Source of the DNA: Glomus cerebriforme
Taxonomy: Eukaryota > Glomeromycota > Glomeromycetes > Glomerales > Glomeraceae
Assembly (NCBI GenBank): GCA_003550305.1
Contig: QKYT01000065.1
Coordinates: 209,435-246,146 of the forward strand
Reading direction: 5' to 3'
Length of the DNA: 36,712 nucleotides
The translations under genes were made by a program, and so were the position numbers. This document shows positions 1-14,226 of the stretch, piece by piece. The notes beneath the pieces are model-generated. The model was not told the DNA's origin. It did not search any database and saw nothing but the letters and a program-made list of their open reading frames with translations. Position 1 is the stretch's first letter. Every line of letters starts with the position of its first letter.

Positions 1-652
1 AGTCAGATTCTGATAAATTAAAATGCTTGTCTGAAACTGGATATAATTAATCTACTAAATTGATAAAAATGGTTAATAAACTATATATGAATTTTCGAAA
101 TAAAGAAACAAGCAAAAAAGCTTGGTTCTAAAAAAAGTTCATTTTTATGTATATGCAACGAAGGTAATTATATCTCCGAACTCAATGAAAATAAATAATC
201 AACCAATCAATAACTAATTCAATAAAGTCGTGTTATGTAGTCACCGCATAATTTCTAGAAATGCTATTTATAAGATTCTTATATAAATAAAATGTGCATG
301 AGTTCCACTAATTCATGTTTTTTTTTTCGCTTTCGGTTCAATTAAATCCCTAAACCACTACATTCTTTACTCCAACACAGAACTATTTATCACATTATTA
401 GTTGTTTTATCTATTCTTTACCTATATTGACGGATTTATCTCGTAAAATAATCTTATATCTACTTAAATGGAAACGGTTGTGTCAACAAGGCAGGACGAA
501 ATGGACCTTGTAAGTTTTAAGTGGTGAAGTGAAAGTGAAGCGAAATGTTCTAACTTATTTCAGGTTGATTTTCTAATTATATAAAACTGACAAAATCCTT
601 TATATAGACTTCATACGGTCTTCTTTCTCCACTTTCACCTCAAACACCGCCA
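1..652. other. Upstream region of the RhoGEF gene, no gene seen
   Basis: No open frame of useful length is visible on either strand. The sequence is AT-rich. The stretch just before the ATG at 653 is pyrimidine-rich and carries a TATA-like tttatata near 600, about 50 bases upstream of the start, so it probably holds the promoter and 5' leader of the downstream gene. A GT...CAG pair around 509-563 could be a leader intron, but nothing coding confirms it. Confidence 0.5.
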
Positions 653-3600
653 ATGAGTCCCCCCTCACCTTATAAAGACTCGTATAGAAAACCTAATAAT
701 CCTCTAGTTGATCTTATAGAGACTGAACAGAAATATCTTGATGATTTAAAATGCTTGTTACAAGTATGTCAATCTATTTAATAAAGTATATTTTATTTAA
801 AACATTATCTAATAATTGTAATTTTAGCAAGTTACAGCAAGTTGGAGTAGAGATGATCTTCCTCCGCCAGAATTGGATCTAATGTTTCGTAATATTGAAG
901 CAATTTATAAGCAAAACAAAAAATTTTACTCAGTAAATATCGCAGTCTTTAAAATATTATTTTGTTAATAAAATAATTCATTTTAACAAATATAATAAAT
1001 TTATTACAGAAACTTGATAAAATAAGGTTGAATCCAGCATCAGCAAAAGATCTTGGTGAAACATTGTTGATTTGGGTAAGTTATCGTAAGTTTTTCATAA
1101 CTTATTTTTACTTTCTTATCTGATACATGATCTTTCATTTTTTTTATTCTAGATCGATGATATGGATGATCCATATACAAACTATATCGAAAACTTCAAA
1201 TTAGGATTTGATCTCATACCCGAAATTGAAGAAAATTTATATTTACAACAGATTTTAAATGTATTTAATTACCATTTTACTTGTTAAATATTAAATAACT
1301 AAAAATAACGATAAAATCTTTATTATTAGGATATTTCGGCTGAAAAGAATCAACCTGTTTCCTTGGATTATTTTTTCGATATGCCACTAAAACGGCTTCA
1401 TTATTACAAAAAGTTATATATGGTAGGTATTTCATTATATATTAATTAATGAAACATACATGTATATTTGAATTCATAAAATTCATAAAACCCTTTTTTT
1501 TAACACTTTTAAAGCGACTATATAGGACCACAGAACCTGGACGATCTGATAATGGTCTATTGTTAGCAGCAAATAAACGAATCGATCGTCTTCTTGAATT
1601 AGAGAAAGAAATCAAAAGTTCGAATAAAATAAAAGAAGTTGGTTCTTTTATGGCGAAACTTCCAGCTGCTGAAGAAGTTATCTCTTCAGCAGTAATTTCT
1701 CAAGTTGCAGAAAATATATCCTCTGTAATAATTTCTCCAACTATTGAGGTTCATCAATTAAACGAAGACTATGAAGAAGAAGTTAATACTGATAAAGTTG
1801 ATGAAATTGGTGAAGTTGATTTCGTTAGAAAAAATTGGACTTTGGAAGAGTTAGAAAGTAAACTTGATACATCCAAAACTAAAGATTTATTTACCAAATT
1901 ACCAAAGGTACATTAGTAATATCATATATTACATAATTGTTATTATTATATTGATTAATTAATACGTTTTTTTCCAGATTGTGCAAGTTTCACTGCTCTC
2001 AACGAATCATCCACGCAAAATTGTTCTTCACAATGATTTTATTATTGAAACTACAATGTCTATGAATTCTGCTGGGACACATCATATCTATTCTCATATA
2101 TTTTTATTGACTGACCTTTTACTGATTTGTCAACAAATTACTCAAGAAGAAAAACAAGAACTTACTTCAGAAAAGGATTGGAAATTATTATTTCCACCAT
2201 TGAATGTAGAGCATCTTGCAATCAATGATATAAGCGATGTCAAAGAAGGTAAATTAATTAAATATAAATATGTGCAAACTTTAAGAGGTTATATAAAATT
2301 TATAATTATAAATAATTTTTTTTTTTTTTTTTTATATTAGAATCATTGGAATTGACAATTTTACAAAAAGAAATGATAATCCTTTATGCAGATAATAAAA
2401 CCATTAAGGAAAATTGGTTAAGTGAAATTAAAAAAGCTATTGAATCTTCTTCTAATGGTATGTTAAAATTATTTTTTCTTTAAATAAGATTAATCTATTA
2501 ATTTATTAAAAAAATTTTTTTAGCCATTGTAGACCCTCAATTAGATACAGATTTACGTACTATACGTAAAGCTGAAAGTAATCCTCGCTTGTCAACTTAT
2601 TCAACGCTTTCAATGTCTGCGGATGTATTGAAAAGAAGCCCAAGCGTAGGCAATTTGATAAATAGAGCACAAGACAAATCTTTGCGCCCTCTGTCTACCA
2701 TTAGCCAACGTTCAAGCTTATTTCCTGATTTTGCCAGTACAGATTTACCTACTATACGTTCACGCACACCGGATCCACCTCAAAATGCGGGCGGAGAGTA
2801 TCCTGGTGATTATTTACCATCTGAACAAGGAAAAGGGCAAGAACGTCATAATAGTGATCCAATGTCTTCTCCGGTTTTAAGAAATAAATTGAATGCAGGA
2901 TTACAATCTGAACGTTCTAATTCTATAACTTCGCTTGCATCAGTTATGAGTATCGCAACTTTTAAAGATACAATTTTTAAATCATCTGCTTGTAAAGTAT
3001 TTGTTTGGAAAAATGGTGAGTGGAATCCCTTGACTAAAAAAGATAGTTGTATTGTTGAAATTCGTATGACAGTTCAAAACAAAGGATGTTGGGTTATTCT
3101 ATTAGAACAATCAAAAAGAATGGTTCTTAATGCATGGATTCATTCTACAACATCATTTCATCGTGAGGATGAAAATTCTATTAGTATATCATGTGAGATT
3201 GGACAAAGAAAAGAATATTATAAGATTACATTAGATTCAGCAGAATCAGAACAATTACTTCAATGTTTGTCGAGAACTAAGGAATCTGCAAAGGAATTGA
3301 ATGTTCCAGCTGGTGGATATATTTCTCGATCATCTTCGTTACAAAAAGTTGAGCCTTCGCGTGAAGTCGAACAAACCGTTACACAAGTTATGGAAGCTAG
3401 ATGTCGTGTATTTTTACAAAATGACCATGGAGTTTGGACAAATATTGGATGGGGTAATATGAAATTATTACTCGAGACACCATCACATCGCAAAAGAATT
3501 ATAGTGAATTCAGATAAAAAAACAAAGACAATAATTGACGCTATTATTTTTGAAGATGGTGTTGAAAGGATTGGAAAGAGCGTAGCTCTTACACTGAACA

Positions 3601-3701
3601 ATATGGGAAGTAACCTTCGAATTGTTTACTTACTTAAAATGAAAGATGAAGCATTAGCTATTAAAGCATTTGACGTTATGAAAGAAAAGCGAAATAAATA
3701 A
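653..3701 (+). CDS. Dbl-family Rho guanine nucleotide exchange factor (DH-PH) with C-terminal tandem domain
   Basis: Nine exons fit: 653-763, 828-932, 1010-1075, 1153-1260, 1330-1422, 1515-1907, 1978-2248, 2341-2457 and 2524-3701, giving 813 residues with all phases consistent. Residues about 17-220 look like a DH (RhoGEF) domain: an early ETEQKYLDDL helix (conserved region 1) and, near 150, MPLKRLHYYKKL followed by a helix like those of the last DH helices. Residues about 293-418 look like a PH domain, ending in the typical W-containing helix (KENWLSEIKKAI). A serine-rich linker follows. The C-terminus has two similar modules, about 570-680 and 711-810, each with a KVFVWKNGEW / RVFLQNDHGVW strand, resembling EVH1/RanBD-type PH-like folds. 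The family loads GTP onto Rho/Cdc42 at membranes to control polarity and actin. The target GTPase cannot be read from the sequence. The start ATG follows a pyrimidine-rich leader and opens directly into the DH domain. Confidence 0.85.
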
Positions 3702-4643
3702 TCATTCGAATGGAATATAATTATAATTTAATTATTGTATATATATATATAATTTTTGAACATTCATTATAAAGGCATTGATTTTTCAATGAAACTTTTT
3801 CTTTTTCGTAATCTCGTAGACACTCTTATATATTAGAGAATTATAAAACACTAGCCTGAGAAGAGCAGTGATGGAGTTGGAATTAGAGATCATATAGATA
3901 TTAATTATAAACATTAAATTGGATTTATTTAATATAAATGGAATTAAAGGTATCTTAGATTTATTATCAAAATATTGTAAAGGATTATTAAAATTATTAC
4001 TATATATTATTATTTATTATTGTTTAAGATGAAATAGTATATATATTTTACATTATATTCAATTCATAACTATTATTTCATTATTTTATTCTTATAACTT
4101 ATGTCTACTTTTACATAACATCAGACTTTTATCTTTATAAAAGAAATTATATGTCATTTGGCCCCTAAAATAAAACTGCTTTTTGAAGAGCATAAAAAAT
4201 TAAAAATTACAAATATTCTTTACTGCATTAAATTTAATTGTTAAAATCACACCGGAGTCTTATTAACAGTCTTTACATATCTGATCACATGTGAGAAAAT
4301 AAATATTTTTATTCTATGATCGATAATTGGTCTTTTTGAGCCAGAAAAAGGCATTCTCGCCATCTAATCATAAGTTCAGTTCATGTTCCGCAGTCATGTG
4401 ATCATAGACTCCTGAAAGAACATCAATAAATGTTTGTACTTCCATTCTATCTTCTATAAATGGAAATGGTCTATAAATTCTCCTGCATTAGTTATTTTTA
4501 CACATATTTATGATAATCTTTGCCAAATATATGAGTTAATCAAACTTAAATAGAAAATGTTCCCCTTAGTTCTTTTTTCACAACGCGTCCATTTAAAATT
4601 CTTTTTCTTTTTTTTTCTTTTAATTTCAATTTTTTTCGCAATT
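3702..4643. other. Intergenic region, nothing recognised
   Basis: About 940 bases of AT-rich sequence separate the RhoGEF stop from the next start. It must contain the RhoGEF 3' end and the next promoter. A C/T-rich run at about 4600-4635 directly precedes the downstream start, as at other genes here. No RNA gene, TIR element or coding remnant was found. Confidence 0.5.
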
Positions 4644-5482
4644 ATGTTTACAATGTCTATTCTGTCATATCGAAGAAATAAAAAAAATGCGGACCCAAAA
4701 TATCAAGAAAGTCTTGCTCATGCAGTTAAAGATATAATTTTAGGAAATAATCATACAGCTCACCCAAAAAATCATAAGAAAGCCAAAAAAGCAGTTAAAG
4801 CATTACAAAATCAAACGACAGCACAGGGTATGATAAATGTATTGAAAGCAATGCCAGATCCAATTGTACCTTCAGTTGAAGTTACAGTAGTAGAGGAAGA
4901 AGAAATAATTTCATCACAACCTTCTAAATCATCAAATAAAAATAAAAAAGAATCATCAGTTAAAATAAAAAAAGAAAAAGTTAAAATTAATCCGCCTTCA
5001 ACTTCTTCTATTAAAATATTTAAACCACCTTTAGATAGTATTTCAGCTTATGTTTATTGGTGGGGTTATGAAATTTATGTACCACAAAAATGTATGGGTA
5101 GATTGGATCAAGCTCAAAATGTTAGTAACAGTTTTTTGGGATTTTTACAAGTTGTAGCCGGAAACGCTGCAGCCATTTCTCCTTATTTTGGATTTATTTC
5201 TGCTTGGGTAGGCCTACAATTCACTGTAATTAAAGCTCAAAATGTCGGTAATGGTGTTGTTTTGGCAGCTACTTGGTAAGTAAAAAAAAAAAATAATAAT
5301 AAATAACAATAAAAATTTGGATTTGATATTAACTAGCGCATTTATTTAGGGTACTTCCTGTAGCTGTAATTCCAAGACCATGGTAAATATTTACTTTATT
5401 TATAAAATGAAATTAATTTTTTTTTAAAACTTTACTTAAGTTTCTTAAATTTTTTTTTTTTTTTAGGGATGCTCCACTTTAA
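4644..5482 (+). CDS. Conserved fungal protein of unknown function (WWGYEIYVP / ATWVLPVAVIPRPW)
   Basis: Three exons, 4644-5275, 5350-5382 and 5467-5482, give about 226 residues. Both introns split a TGG codon in phase 2, and the last two exons are only 33 and 16 bp. The N-terminal half is Lys/Ser-rich and probably disordered. From about residue 132 the composition changes to an apparently folded block: a YWWGYEIYVP strand, then alternating Ala/Gly-rich hydrophobic helices (FLGFLQVVAGNAAAISPY, FGFISAWVGLQF), ending in ATWVLPVAVIPRPWDAPL. The rich hydrophobic C-terminus could insert in or lie on a membrane. I recall similar hypothetical proteins in other fungi but know no function. The frame is open back to ATG 4557, but that segment translates a poly-pyrimidine leader into a poly-Phe run, so a start at 4644 or 4653 is preferred. 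Alternative: the longer form with a signal-anchor. Confidence 0.75.
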
Positions 5483-6016
5483 TAAAAACATGAAACACTT
5501 TCTTAAATTCATCATAGCACGATATTCCATTGTATAGTTAGTTTATATAATTTTAGTAATTTTTAATATTATTAATATTATTAGTGTTATTAGTGTATTT
5601 TTAATTATAATTTTTAAACTTAATGACTTTATTTTATTACATCGAACCTTCTTGGGAATATATTTGTAATTTTTTTTTTTTTTGTCAACAGTTCTTAATT
5701 TACCGTTACGATTTTTATTGGCATTGCTATGAAAATATTTCTTTTTATATATAAAGTAAAGCTTAACATGGCATGATCAGCTTTCATAATTAACTAATGC
5801 AAACAATTTTTCCGCCTTATTATTTACGTCGTACAATCATTCTGGCAATAAATGATTCTAATTTTAAATAAACTAGGCAAATCTTATACTATTTTTGAGA
5901 CCCTGCATTAACCATATTAAAAATATACTCCGTTTTGTCATCGTTAAAAAAAAAAAAAAAAAACTTTTTTTCCTCAACATTAATAATATACCTATATATA
6001 TACATATTTTTCAATT
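5483..6016. other. Intergenic region
   Basis: AT-rich, with long A and T runs (for example about 5946-5963) and no open frame of note. It presumably holds the 3' end of the preceding gene and the promoter of the phosphatase gene. No repeat element was recognised. Confidence 0.5.
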
Positions 6017-8390
6017 ATGAATTCAACTGTCTCGTTACCAACAACTTTTACACAACCAACCCTTGAGAATGAAGGACCCCCTAGTACAGAAAAAGGAGGT
6101 TTTTTAGATAGTACCCTTAAAATGACAAGTCAACGTAAAAAACGGTTATCAAAAATACCAGCTCCAGTTATAATTCCACCCCGTTCTCCTATTATAAATG
6201 TCCCTTCACCTATTAGTTCTGCTAAAAGTGATTCATTTTTAGAATTACCTTCTCCAAAAACTCCTCAAAGTCCATCAAAAAAATTTATTCTTAAACCAAT
6301 ATCTGCAATAACTGCTGCTTTTCAAAGAACTAATATATCAGGTCGTAAATCTTCTACTTCTAGTTCATTTTTAAAATTCCAAAAATCACCAAAAGTACCT
6401 AAAGCTACTTCTCCAAAAACTGCTTCCCCACAATCACCAAAATCACCCAAATCCCCCAAATTTTTACATCGAAAGGGGAGTAATGGTTCAATTCGTATAC
6501 ATTCTGAAAGTCCTACTAGTCCTACAGATTCTTTCCATTCTTCTAATGTAGCTCAAACTCAATCTAAATCTGGTTTCTTTTTTGGAAAACCTTTTTCATT
6601 GTCTTCTATTCAATCTGCAGCACCCAAATCTCCATCAAAGCTTAGAAAGTTTAATCTTAAACCACCACAAAAATCACTTACATTATGTAAAAAGGCACTA
6701 CCAATGTTACCTTTCGAGCTTGCTGAAAGATTAAAAGAATCTTATAATACAAGTGTTGAAGAAACATTTTCACACAAGTTACCTAAACCTATTTTAATAG
6801 ATGTTCGTAATTTGGCGTTATATCAAGATAAACATATTCGTGAATCTTTCAATGTTAATTTACCAACACTATTAATTAAGAGATATCGTCGCGGGAATAT
6901 GAGTAACTTTTCATTAAATTCATTTATCACAACACCAGAAGGTCGGGATAAATATTTAAATATAATAAATGAAGATGGTGGTCAATATCAACATGATGTT
7001 ATAATTTTTGATGACTTTATGGATGAAACAGATAAAGATAGTCCAGGTTGGACTTTATTGAGTGTTTTAGAAAGGACAATGTTAAGTTTTCATTCTTCTC
7101 CTTCATCTGATAATATTGATGAAACCAACGAAATTCCTAAAGGAAGAGTATATTGGCTTAAAGGAGGATTTGAAGCGTTTCGATTATGGGATCAAAAAGA
7201 TGAGTTTATTGCTACAGGATTAGAATCTGGTCCTTCCTCTGATAGAGATTCTGTTAGTGATACTTTAACGGAATATGAAGGTCAAGAGCAACAACAAGGT
7301 TCAGGTTTAGTTCGCAGGGATTCTTTATTTTCTGTAAATACCGAGCGAAATTCTCTTAGACGTAAAAGAAGTGGAAAACAACCTGAATCCAAATCGGAAC
7401 AAAACTCACAGCAACCACCGCAACTAGAAACTAATGTTGGAACAAAACAGATTGAAGTTTCGCGAAGACGACGATCTTCAAATGGGTTACAATATTTATT
7501 CCCATCAACTAATGGAAATGGTAAATTTGGTAGGTTAAAAATTATATATATTGTATAGATAGATAGATATATATATTATAATATGTTAACAAATAATATA
7601 TTTTTGTAAAACAGGTGAATCTTTATCGCTTTATCCAACTTCATCATATGACTTTCCTAACACTATAATATCTAATTGTGCTGAAATTGACCCCATATCT
7701 CCTAACACTCCAACCCCTGTAACACATCCTGAGATTGCATTTGTAATCTCCACTATAATTCCCGAATTTCTCTTTATAGGTCCTGAAATTACAAAAGAGG
7801 AAGAAGTGAAAGCGCTAAAAGATAAAGGTATAAGAAGAATTTTAAATATGGCCTTCGAATGTGAAGATGTTTTGGGATTAAAAGAAAAGTTCGATCACTA
7901 TTTAAAGTTGAATATTAAAGATTCTGTTGAAGAGGATGTCGAAAGAGCTTTAAAGGATGCTGTTGATTTTATAGGTATAAATTTTTAAGATTTTGAACCA
8001 TTATTATCAATATATATATATATATATATAAAATATATAAATGAATTTTTATTCTGATATTAAATAGAACGTGCTCAAAAAGATAAAACGCCAATATACG
8101 TTCATTGTAAAGCTGGAAGATCACGTTCAGTGACAGCAGTTCTAGCTTATCTTATCAAATCGAATCAATGGACATTAAAACAAGCTTATGACTATGTAAT
8201 GGAACGTAGAAGTGGTATTTGCCCTAATATTGGATTTGTTGCAGAGTTAATGAGAGTAGAGGAAGGTGTATTTGGTTTCAAAAGGAACAATGGCGCCGTC
8301 ACTGAATTTGATATTAGAAAGAAGGAAGAAATGTTTGATATGGAAGGTATTGAGCCATTAAGCAAAACACCTCGAACTGCATTTTTTTGA
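6017..8390 (+). CDS. Dual-specificity MAP-kinase phosphatase with N-terminal rhodanese domain
   Basis: Three exons, 6017-7529, 7615-7974 and 8068-8390, give 731 residues. Residues 1-240 are Ser/Pro/Lys-rich, with many SPK, SPT and TP sites that would suit proline-directed kinases. Residues about 255-395 form a rhodanese/Cdc25-homology domain (ILIDVRN near its start, YWLKGGFEAF near its end). It holds a basic IKRYRRGN segment placed like the kinase-interaction motif of animal MKPs, and no catalytic Cys in the expected loop, so it probably docks rather than catalyses. The phosphatase domain spans about 545-700: the loop HCKAGRSRS gives Cys638 and Arg644, and Asp607 in LNIKDS is the likely general acid. 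The family removes phosphate from Thr and Tyr of the MAPK activation loop. Which MAPK it acts on is unknown. The second intron carries a (TA)n microsatellite at about 8011-8030. Domain identity is firm; the exact first exon start is less so. Confidence 0.88.
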
Positions 8391-9276
8391 GTTGATATAT
8401 TAATTTATATCACAATCAATATGTTGATCATATTGTTGAAAATTATACTTCCTTTTCGTAAGACTATTGTAAGTATGTGAAGAAGATTGAGATAGAATTT
8501 TTGATAGTAAATCAAATCAAATCATTATTTATCACAAAGAAAAATGCTTTAAAATTTTGAATTTTCAAAAAAAAAAGCTTTATTCTTTTTTTATTCATAA
8601 TCACACGCACTTATATATATTATTTTGTAAATAGTTTTTGATTTTCAAGTAAATTGAATATTTTGGTATAGTTGATAAAGAAATCTGATAAAGTGACGAT
8701 CATTTTATGCTTTTATAGCCGATATTAAAAAGCGATATTAAAGCTGATCATGTCATACAATTCATATGATTATAAGTGCTATTACTAGAGATCGGCACTT
8801 ATATATCTATATATTACCGTATATTTCTAAACTATGAATCAAATCCCAACCAAAAGCGAACAAAACACAAAACAAGACATATCGGATATGAAAAGGTTTT
8901 ATTAACAATCACACAATACAATAATAATAACAAATACGCGTTTTATCTAACCCAATTAATTATTTTGTTCTCTTAAGTATTGTTGGGCTAAATTTTTATC
9001 TTTGTATGAATCATCAGAATACTCCCCTTCGGTTACATAATTAACGTAATACCAATCAACTTATTATTCCCAAATTAGAAAATCATTTCATTCTGCATCT
9101 TTGCTTTTGTTTCTTATTCAGTCAGAATAAATCTGAGAATTAAATAAATTACATAAAATTCTCAAAAAAAATTTTTTTCCCTTAAATTTTTTCCCTTAAA
9201 TTTTCTTAAAAAAAAAAAAAACTTTTTTTTCATCCACCTTTTATTTTATAAAAAAATAATAATAAATAAAACAAAA
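8391..9276. other. Intergenic region between phosphatase and Argonaute
   Basis: No gene is supported. There is a 9-bp perfect inverted repeat, TATAAGTGC at 8771-8779 and GCACTTATA at 8795-8803, with a 15-nt loop. Just before the Argonaute start lie a repeated ttttcccttaaatttt motif (about 9176-9203) and homopurine/homopyrimidine runs, which look like a typical promoter/leader of this genome. Confidence 0.5.
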
Positions 9277-12038
9277 ATGGCACAAGTAACGGATTTCGTT
9301 AAACGTCCGGGATTAGGTCGTTTAGGTCGTCAAATAAAAGTTAGAGCAAACTTTTTTGAAGTAACGTCCTTACCTAATTCCGATTTCCACCACTATGACA
9401 TTACGATTACACCGGAAGTTCCCCCGGCTTTAAATAGAAAAATTTATAAACACTTTGAAGAATTACATTCGGAAAGTGATCTTGGTAAAATAAAACCTGT
9501 ATACGATGGTCGTAAAAATCTTTATACTGCTAAACCTTTACCTTTCGGCGAGACTGCTACTTTCGACGTAACTCTACCAGAAGACGACGGTGCCCCGTTG
9601 GGTAAAAGACCTCCACGTTCTTTTAAAGTAAAAATTAAGAAGGTTGCTAAAATTAATATGGAAGAGCTGCATAGATTTCTTGATGGCAAATGCAAAATAT
9701 CAAATAATATCTTAACAGGTTAATATTTATTATTACAATATAATCGATAAGCGTTCTATATTTTTATTGAAATTTTAATGTTAATTAGGTATTATGGCTC
9801 TTGACGTATTAATTCGTCATAAACCATCAATGAATTACGCAACTGGTGGAAGATCATTTTTCACTAACCAAGGTTCACGAGCTCTTTTCGGCGGAGTGGA
9901 AGTTTGGCAAGGATACTATCAATCTGCTAGACCTACACCTAAAAAAATGATGATCAATATTGATTTAAGCGCTACCGCTTTTTATGAAAGTGGTAGTTTA
10001 GTACAAATGGTTGTAAAAATACTTAATAAACGAGCCGTTGATGATCTTAGAAGGTTCCAAGACAGAGATCGTCCCAAGCTTGAAAAAGCATTAAAAAATT
10101 TAAAGATTTATGTTACCCATCGTGGTGAAAACGCTTCAAAACGTCGATTGAGGATAACTAAATTAACTTCCACCCCAGCTACACACACCAAATTTGAGGT
10201 TAATGGTGTACAAAAGGATGTTGCTACATACTTTCAAGAAACATATAATAAACGTCTACAATATCCTTTTCTTCCCTGTGTTGTTGTCCGAAAGGAAACT
10301 TGTTTGCCAATGGAAGTCTGCAATGTAGTTGAAGTATGTAAGAACATTATAAATAAATATACTCATTTACTTAGTAAAAATACATTAAACAAATCTTTTT
10401 TTTTTTTTTTNTTAGGGACAACGTTACATGCGCAAGTTAAACGAAAAACAAACGGCGGATATGATCAAATTTACTTGTCAGCCACCAAGTGTCCGAGCAA
10501 ATAAAATCACACAAGGTTTGCAGATACTTGATTATCGACAAAACGAGTATATGCAACAATTTGGTTTGAAGGTATCGAATGAAATGGCNGTAGTACAAGC
10601 AAGAGTATTACCTGCACCAAAGTTACAATACCACCCTACATCCCGTGATGCTTCTTTCGTTCCAAACAATGGATCATGGAATTTGCGTGATAAAAAAGTA
10701 GCTACTGGCGCTACACTTGGTTCATGGGCATGTGTCGTTTTTGGAAGTGAAAGAGATTATCCACAGCAAGCTGTGCAAAAATTTCTTAGGGAATTGATTA
10801 CCACATGTCAAGATACCGGAATGAATATTCCGAACAAGACCCCACCTATCTTACATGCTAATCCTCAAGGGGATATCGAAAAATCTTTAAGACAGGCTTG
10901 GGTTAGAGCTGGAAACTTGGCCAAGTCACAACCTCAGCTGATTCTCTGCATTCTTCCTAATACTGGTGTACCATTGTATGCCGAAATTAAACGTGTGAGC
11001 GATACAGTTATTGGTGTCGCTACTCAATGTATTCAGGGAAAGCACATGTTTGCAGCAAAGAAGCAATATTGTGCTAATGTTTGTCTTAAAATTAATGTTA
11101 AGCTTGGTGGTATGAATTCATTCATCGATCCAGCCCAAGTACCATTTATTACACAACGTCCAACTATTTTGATGGGCGCAGATGTTACTCATCCGGCTCC
11201 TGGCGAACAGAATACTGGTCGTCCATCTATTGCTGCAGTGTGTGCTTCAATGGATGCAAAAGCATCTCGTTATGCCGCTTCGATTCGTGTTCAAACCGGT
11301 AAATTGGAAGTTATTGCTGACTTGGCCGAAATGGTTAAGGAACTATTAAAAACCTTTTATCAGACCTGTGGAAGAAAGCCAGAGCGTATTTTATTCTACC
11401 GAGACGGTGTTTCAGAAGGTCAATTCAAGATAGTGCTAGAGGAAGAAATAAAGGCAATAAAAAGTATGCTTTTATTTTTTTAAATTATTTTATAATGAAT
11501 ATATTTTTTTTTAATTTTGCCTAATTTATATTGTTTTATCAAATATTTAGCTGCATGTAAATCACTTGACGAGAAATATAATCCAACTATAACCTTTGTA
11601 GTTGTGCAAAAACGTCATCACACTCGTTTCTTCCCGATGGGTGATAGAGAATCAGATAGAACCGGTAACTGTCAACCTGGTACGGTAGTTGAATCAACCA
11701 TAACACATCCTTTTGAATTCGATTTTTATCTTCAAAGTCATCCTGGTTTACAAGGAACTTCACGTCCGACGCATTATCATGTGTTACTTGACCAAAACGG
11801 ATTTAACGCTGATTCACTTCAAACTTTATCTTACAATTTGTGCTATGTTTTTGCTCGATGCACTCGTGCAGTTTCTCTTGTTCCACCAGTTTATTATGCT
11901 CATTTAGTTTGTAGTAGAGCTAGATTTCATGCGACTGGTGAAAATTGGAGCGATACAGATTCTACTTCAGAAGGCCCTGGAACTGCAAATTATGCAGTTG
12001 TAAAACCAGAGCTTCTGAAAGTAATGTATTTCATGTAG
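9277..12038 (+). CDS. Argonaute, slicer-competent
   Basis: Four exons, 9277-9718, 9789-10333, 10416-11463 and 11551-12038, give 840 residues. Order: N domain, ArgoL1 ([11 protein letters not shown] into [12 protein letters not shown]), PAZ (ending [20 protein letters not shown]), L2, MID (WACVVFG ... [19 protein letters not shown]) and PIWI. The PIWI catalytic tetrad is complete: Asp585 in GADVTHP, Glu627 in KLEVIADL, Asp659 in [10 protein letters not shown] and His796 in YYAHLV. The C-terminus ends VMYFM, close to the MYF-aromatic end of the eukaryotic AGO clade. The protein would bind small RNAs and cleave complementary RNA in gene silencing. The third intron position splits a Thr codon; all phases agree. 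The N at 10589 is in a GCN codon and cannot change the residue (Ala). The N at 10411 is in the second intron. I recall that Rhizophagus carries many AGO-like genes; this one looks intact, not a fragment. Confidence 0.95.
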
Positions 12039-12337
12039 GAATACAAATACTTGGATGTTGAAACCCTGGTTTTTACTTTGTGCAAAAATGAGATACAAAA
12101 AGCAAAAAGCGAAAATATTTATCTTTGTAACAAAACTACGTGGTTTTTTTACTTTTATTCATAAATCCTATAGCTATATATTCTACAAATTAATAGTAAT
12201 AGCGTGACGTTTAGCATTTGGTCATGTGTTGGTTAGAGTCTAAAATTGTGTAAAATTGTAAAAATATATAATAATAATAATAAAAATACTATGGTACTAC
12301 AAACAATTTTATTATTTTCATTTTCAAATGTTTTAAT

Positions 12338-13856
<1,519 letters not shown>

Positions 13857-14226
13857 CTATAATATTTATAAAATAGATTATATGTATAGATTTGCATATT
13901 GTAATTTTTTTTAGAAATAAGATCACTTAAATTGTATTTTTAAAGAAAATTGAATATAACCAAGAAATAAAAAAAGAAATTAAAAGGTAACAGCATATCA
14001 TTGAACGTAAAACTGCCATTACAGTATATAATTTATATTTACCTACAGTGATGGCTTGATGACTCGTTTATGCTTTCTATCGCTTACTATTTTTAAAAAT
14101 GTAATCGAATAAATTAAGTAATTCATATTGATTAATAATAATTCTTTTTTTTCAATCAAAATCAAAATTTGCCTGGAATTTATTAATAAATTGAAAAAGA
14201 ATTTATACATTTCAATAACAATTATC
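13857..14226. other. Convergent 3' intergenic region
   Basis: A 370-bp AT-rich spacer lies between the ends of the + strand ArfGAP gene and the - strand P450 gene. It must contain both 3' ends. A short - strand open frame at 14043-14252 overlaps it but has no recognisable features and no support. Confidence 0.5.

Noticed and set aside
3260..3601. 113-codon open frame on the - strand
   Set aside because: It lies wholly inside the last RhoGEF exon on the other strand; the RhoGEF frame has domain support and this one has none.
4557..4643. Longer N-terminus for the unknown gene beginning at 4557
   Set aside because: The extension translates a C/T-rich leader into mostly Phe; similar pyrimidine-rich leaders precede other genes here. 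Kept only as an alternative.
8771..8803. 9-bp inverted repeat as a terminator or operator
   Set aside because: It is a short AT-rich palindrome in a eukaryotic intergenic region with no context to support a function.
8776..8976. 66-codon + strand frame
   Set aside because: Ile/Leu/Tyr/Asn-rich background translation in an intergenic AT-rich region, without domain, splice partner or plausible start context.
10580..10595. Possible lesion in Argonaute at the ambiguous base
   Set aside because: The ambiguous base is the third position of GCN, which always encodes Ala, so the frame and residue are certain.
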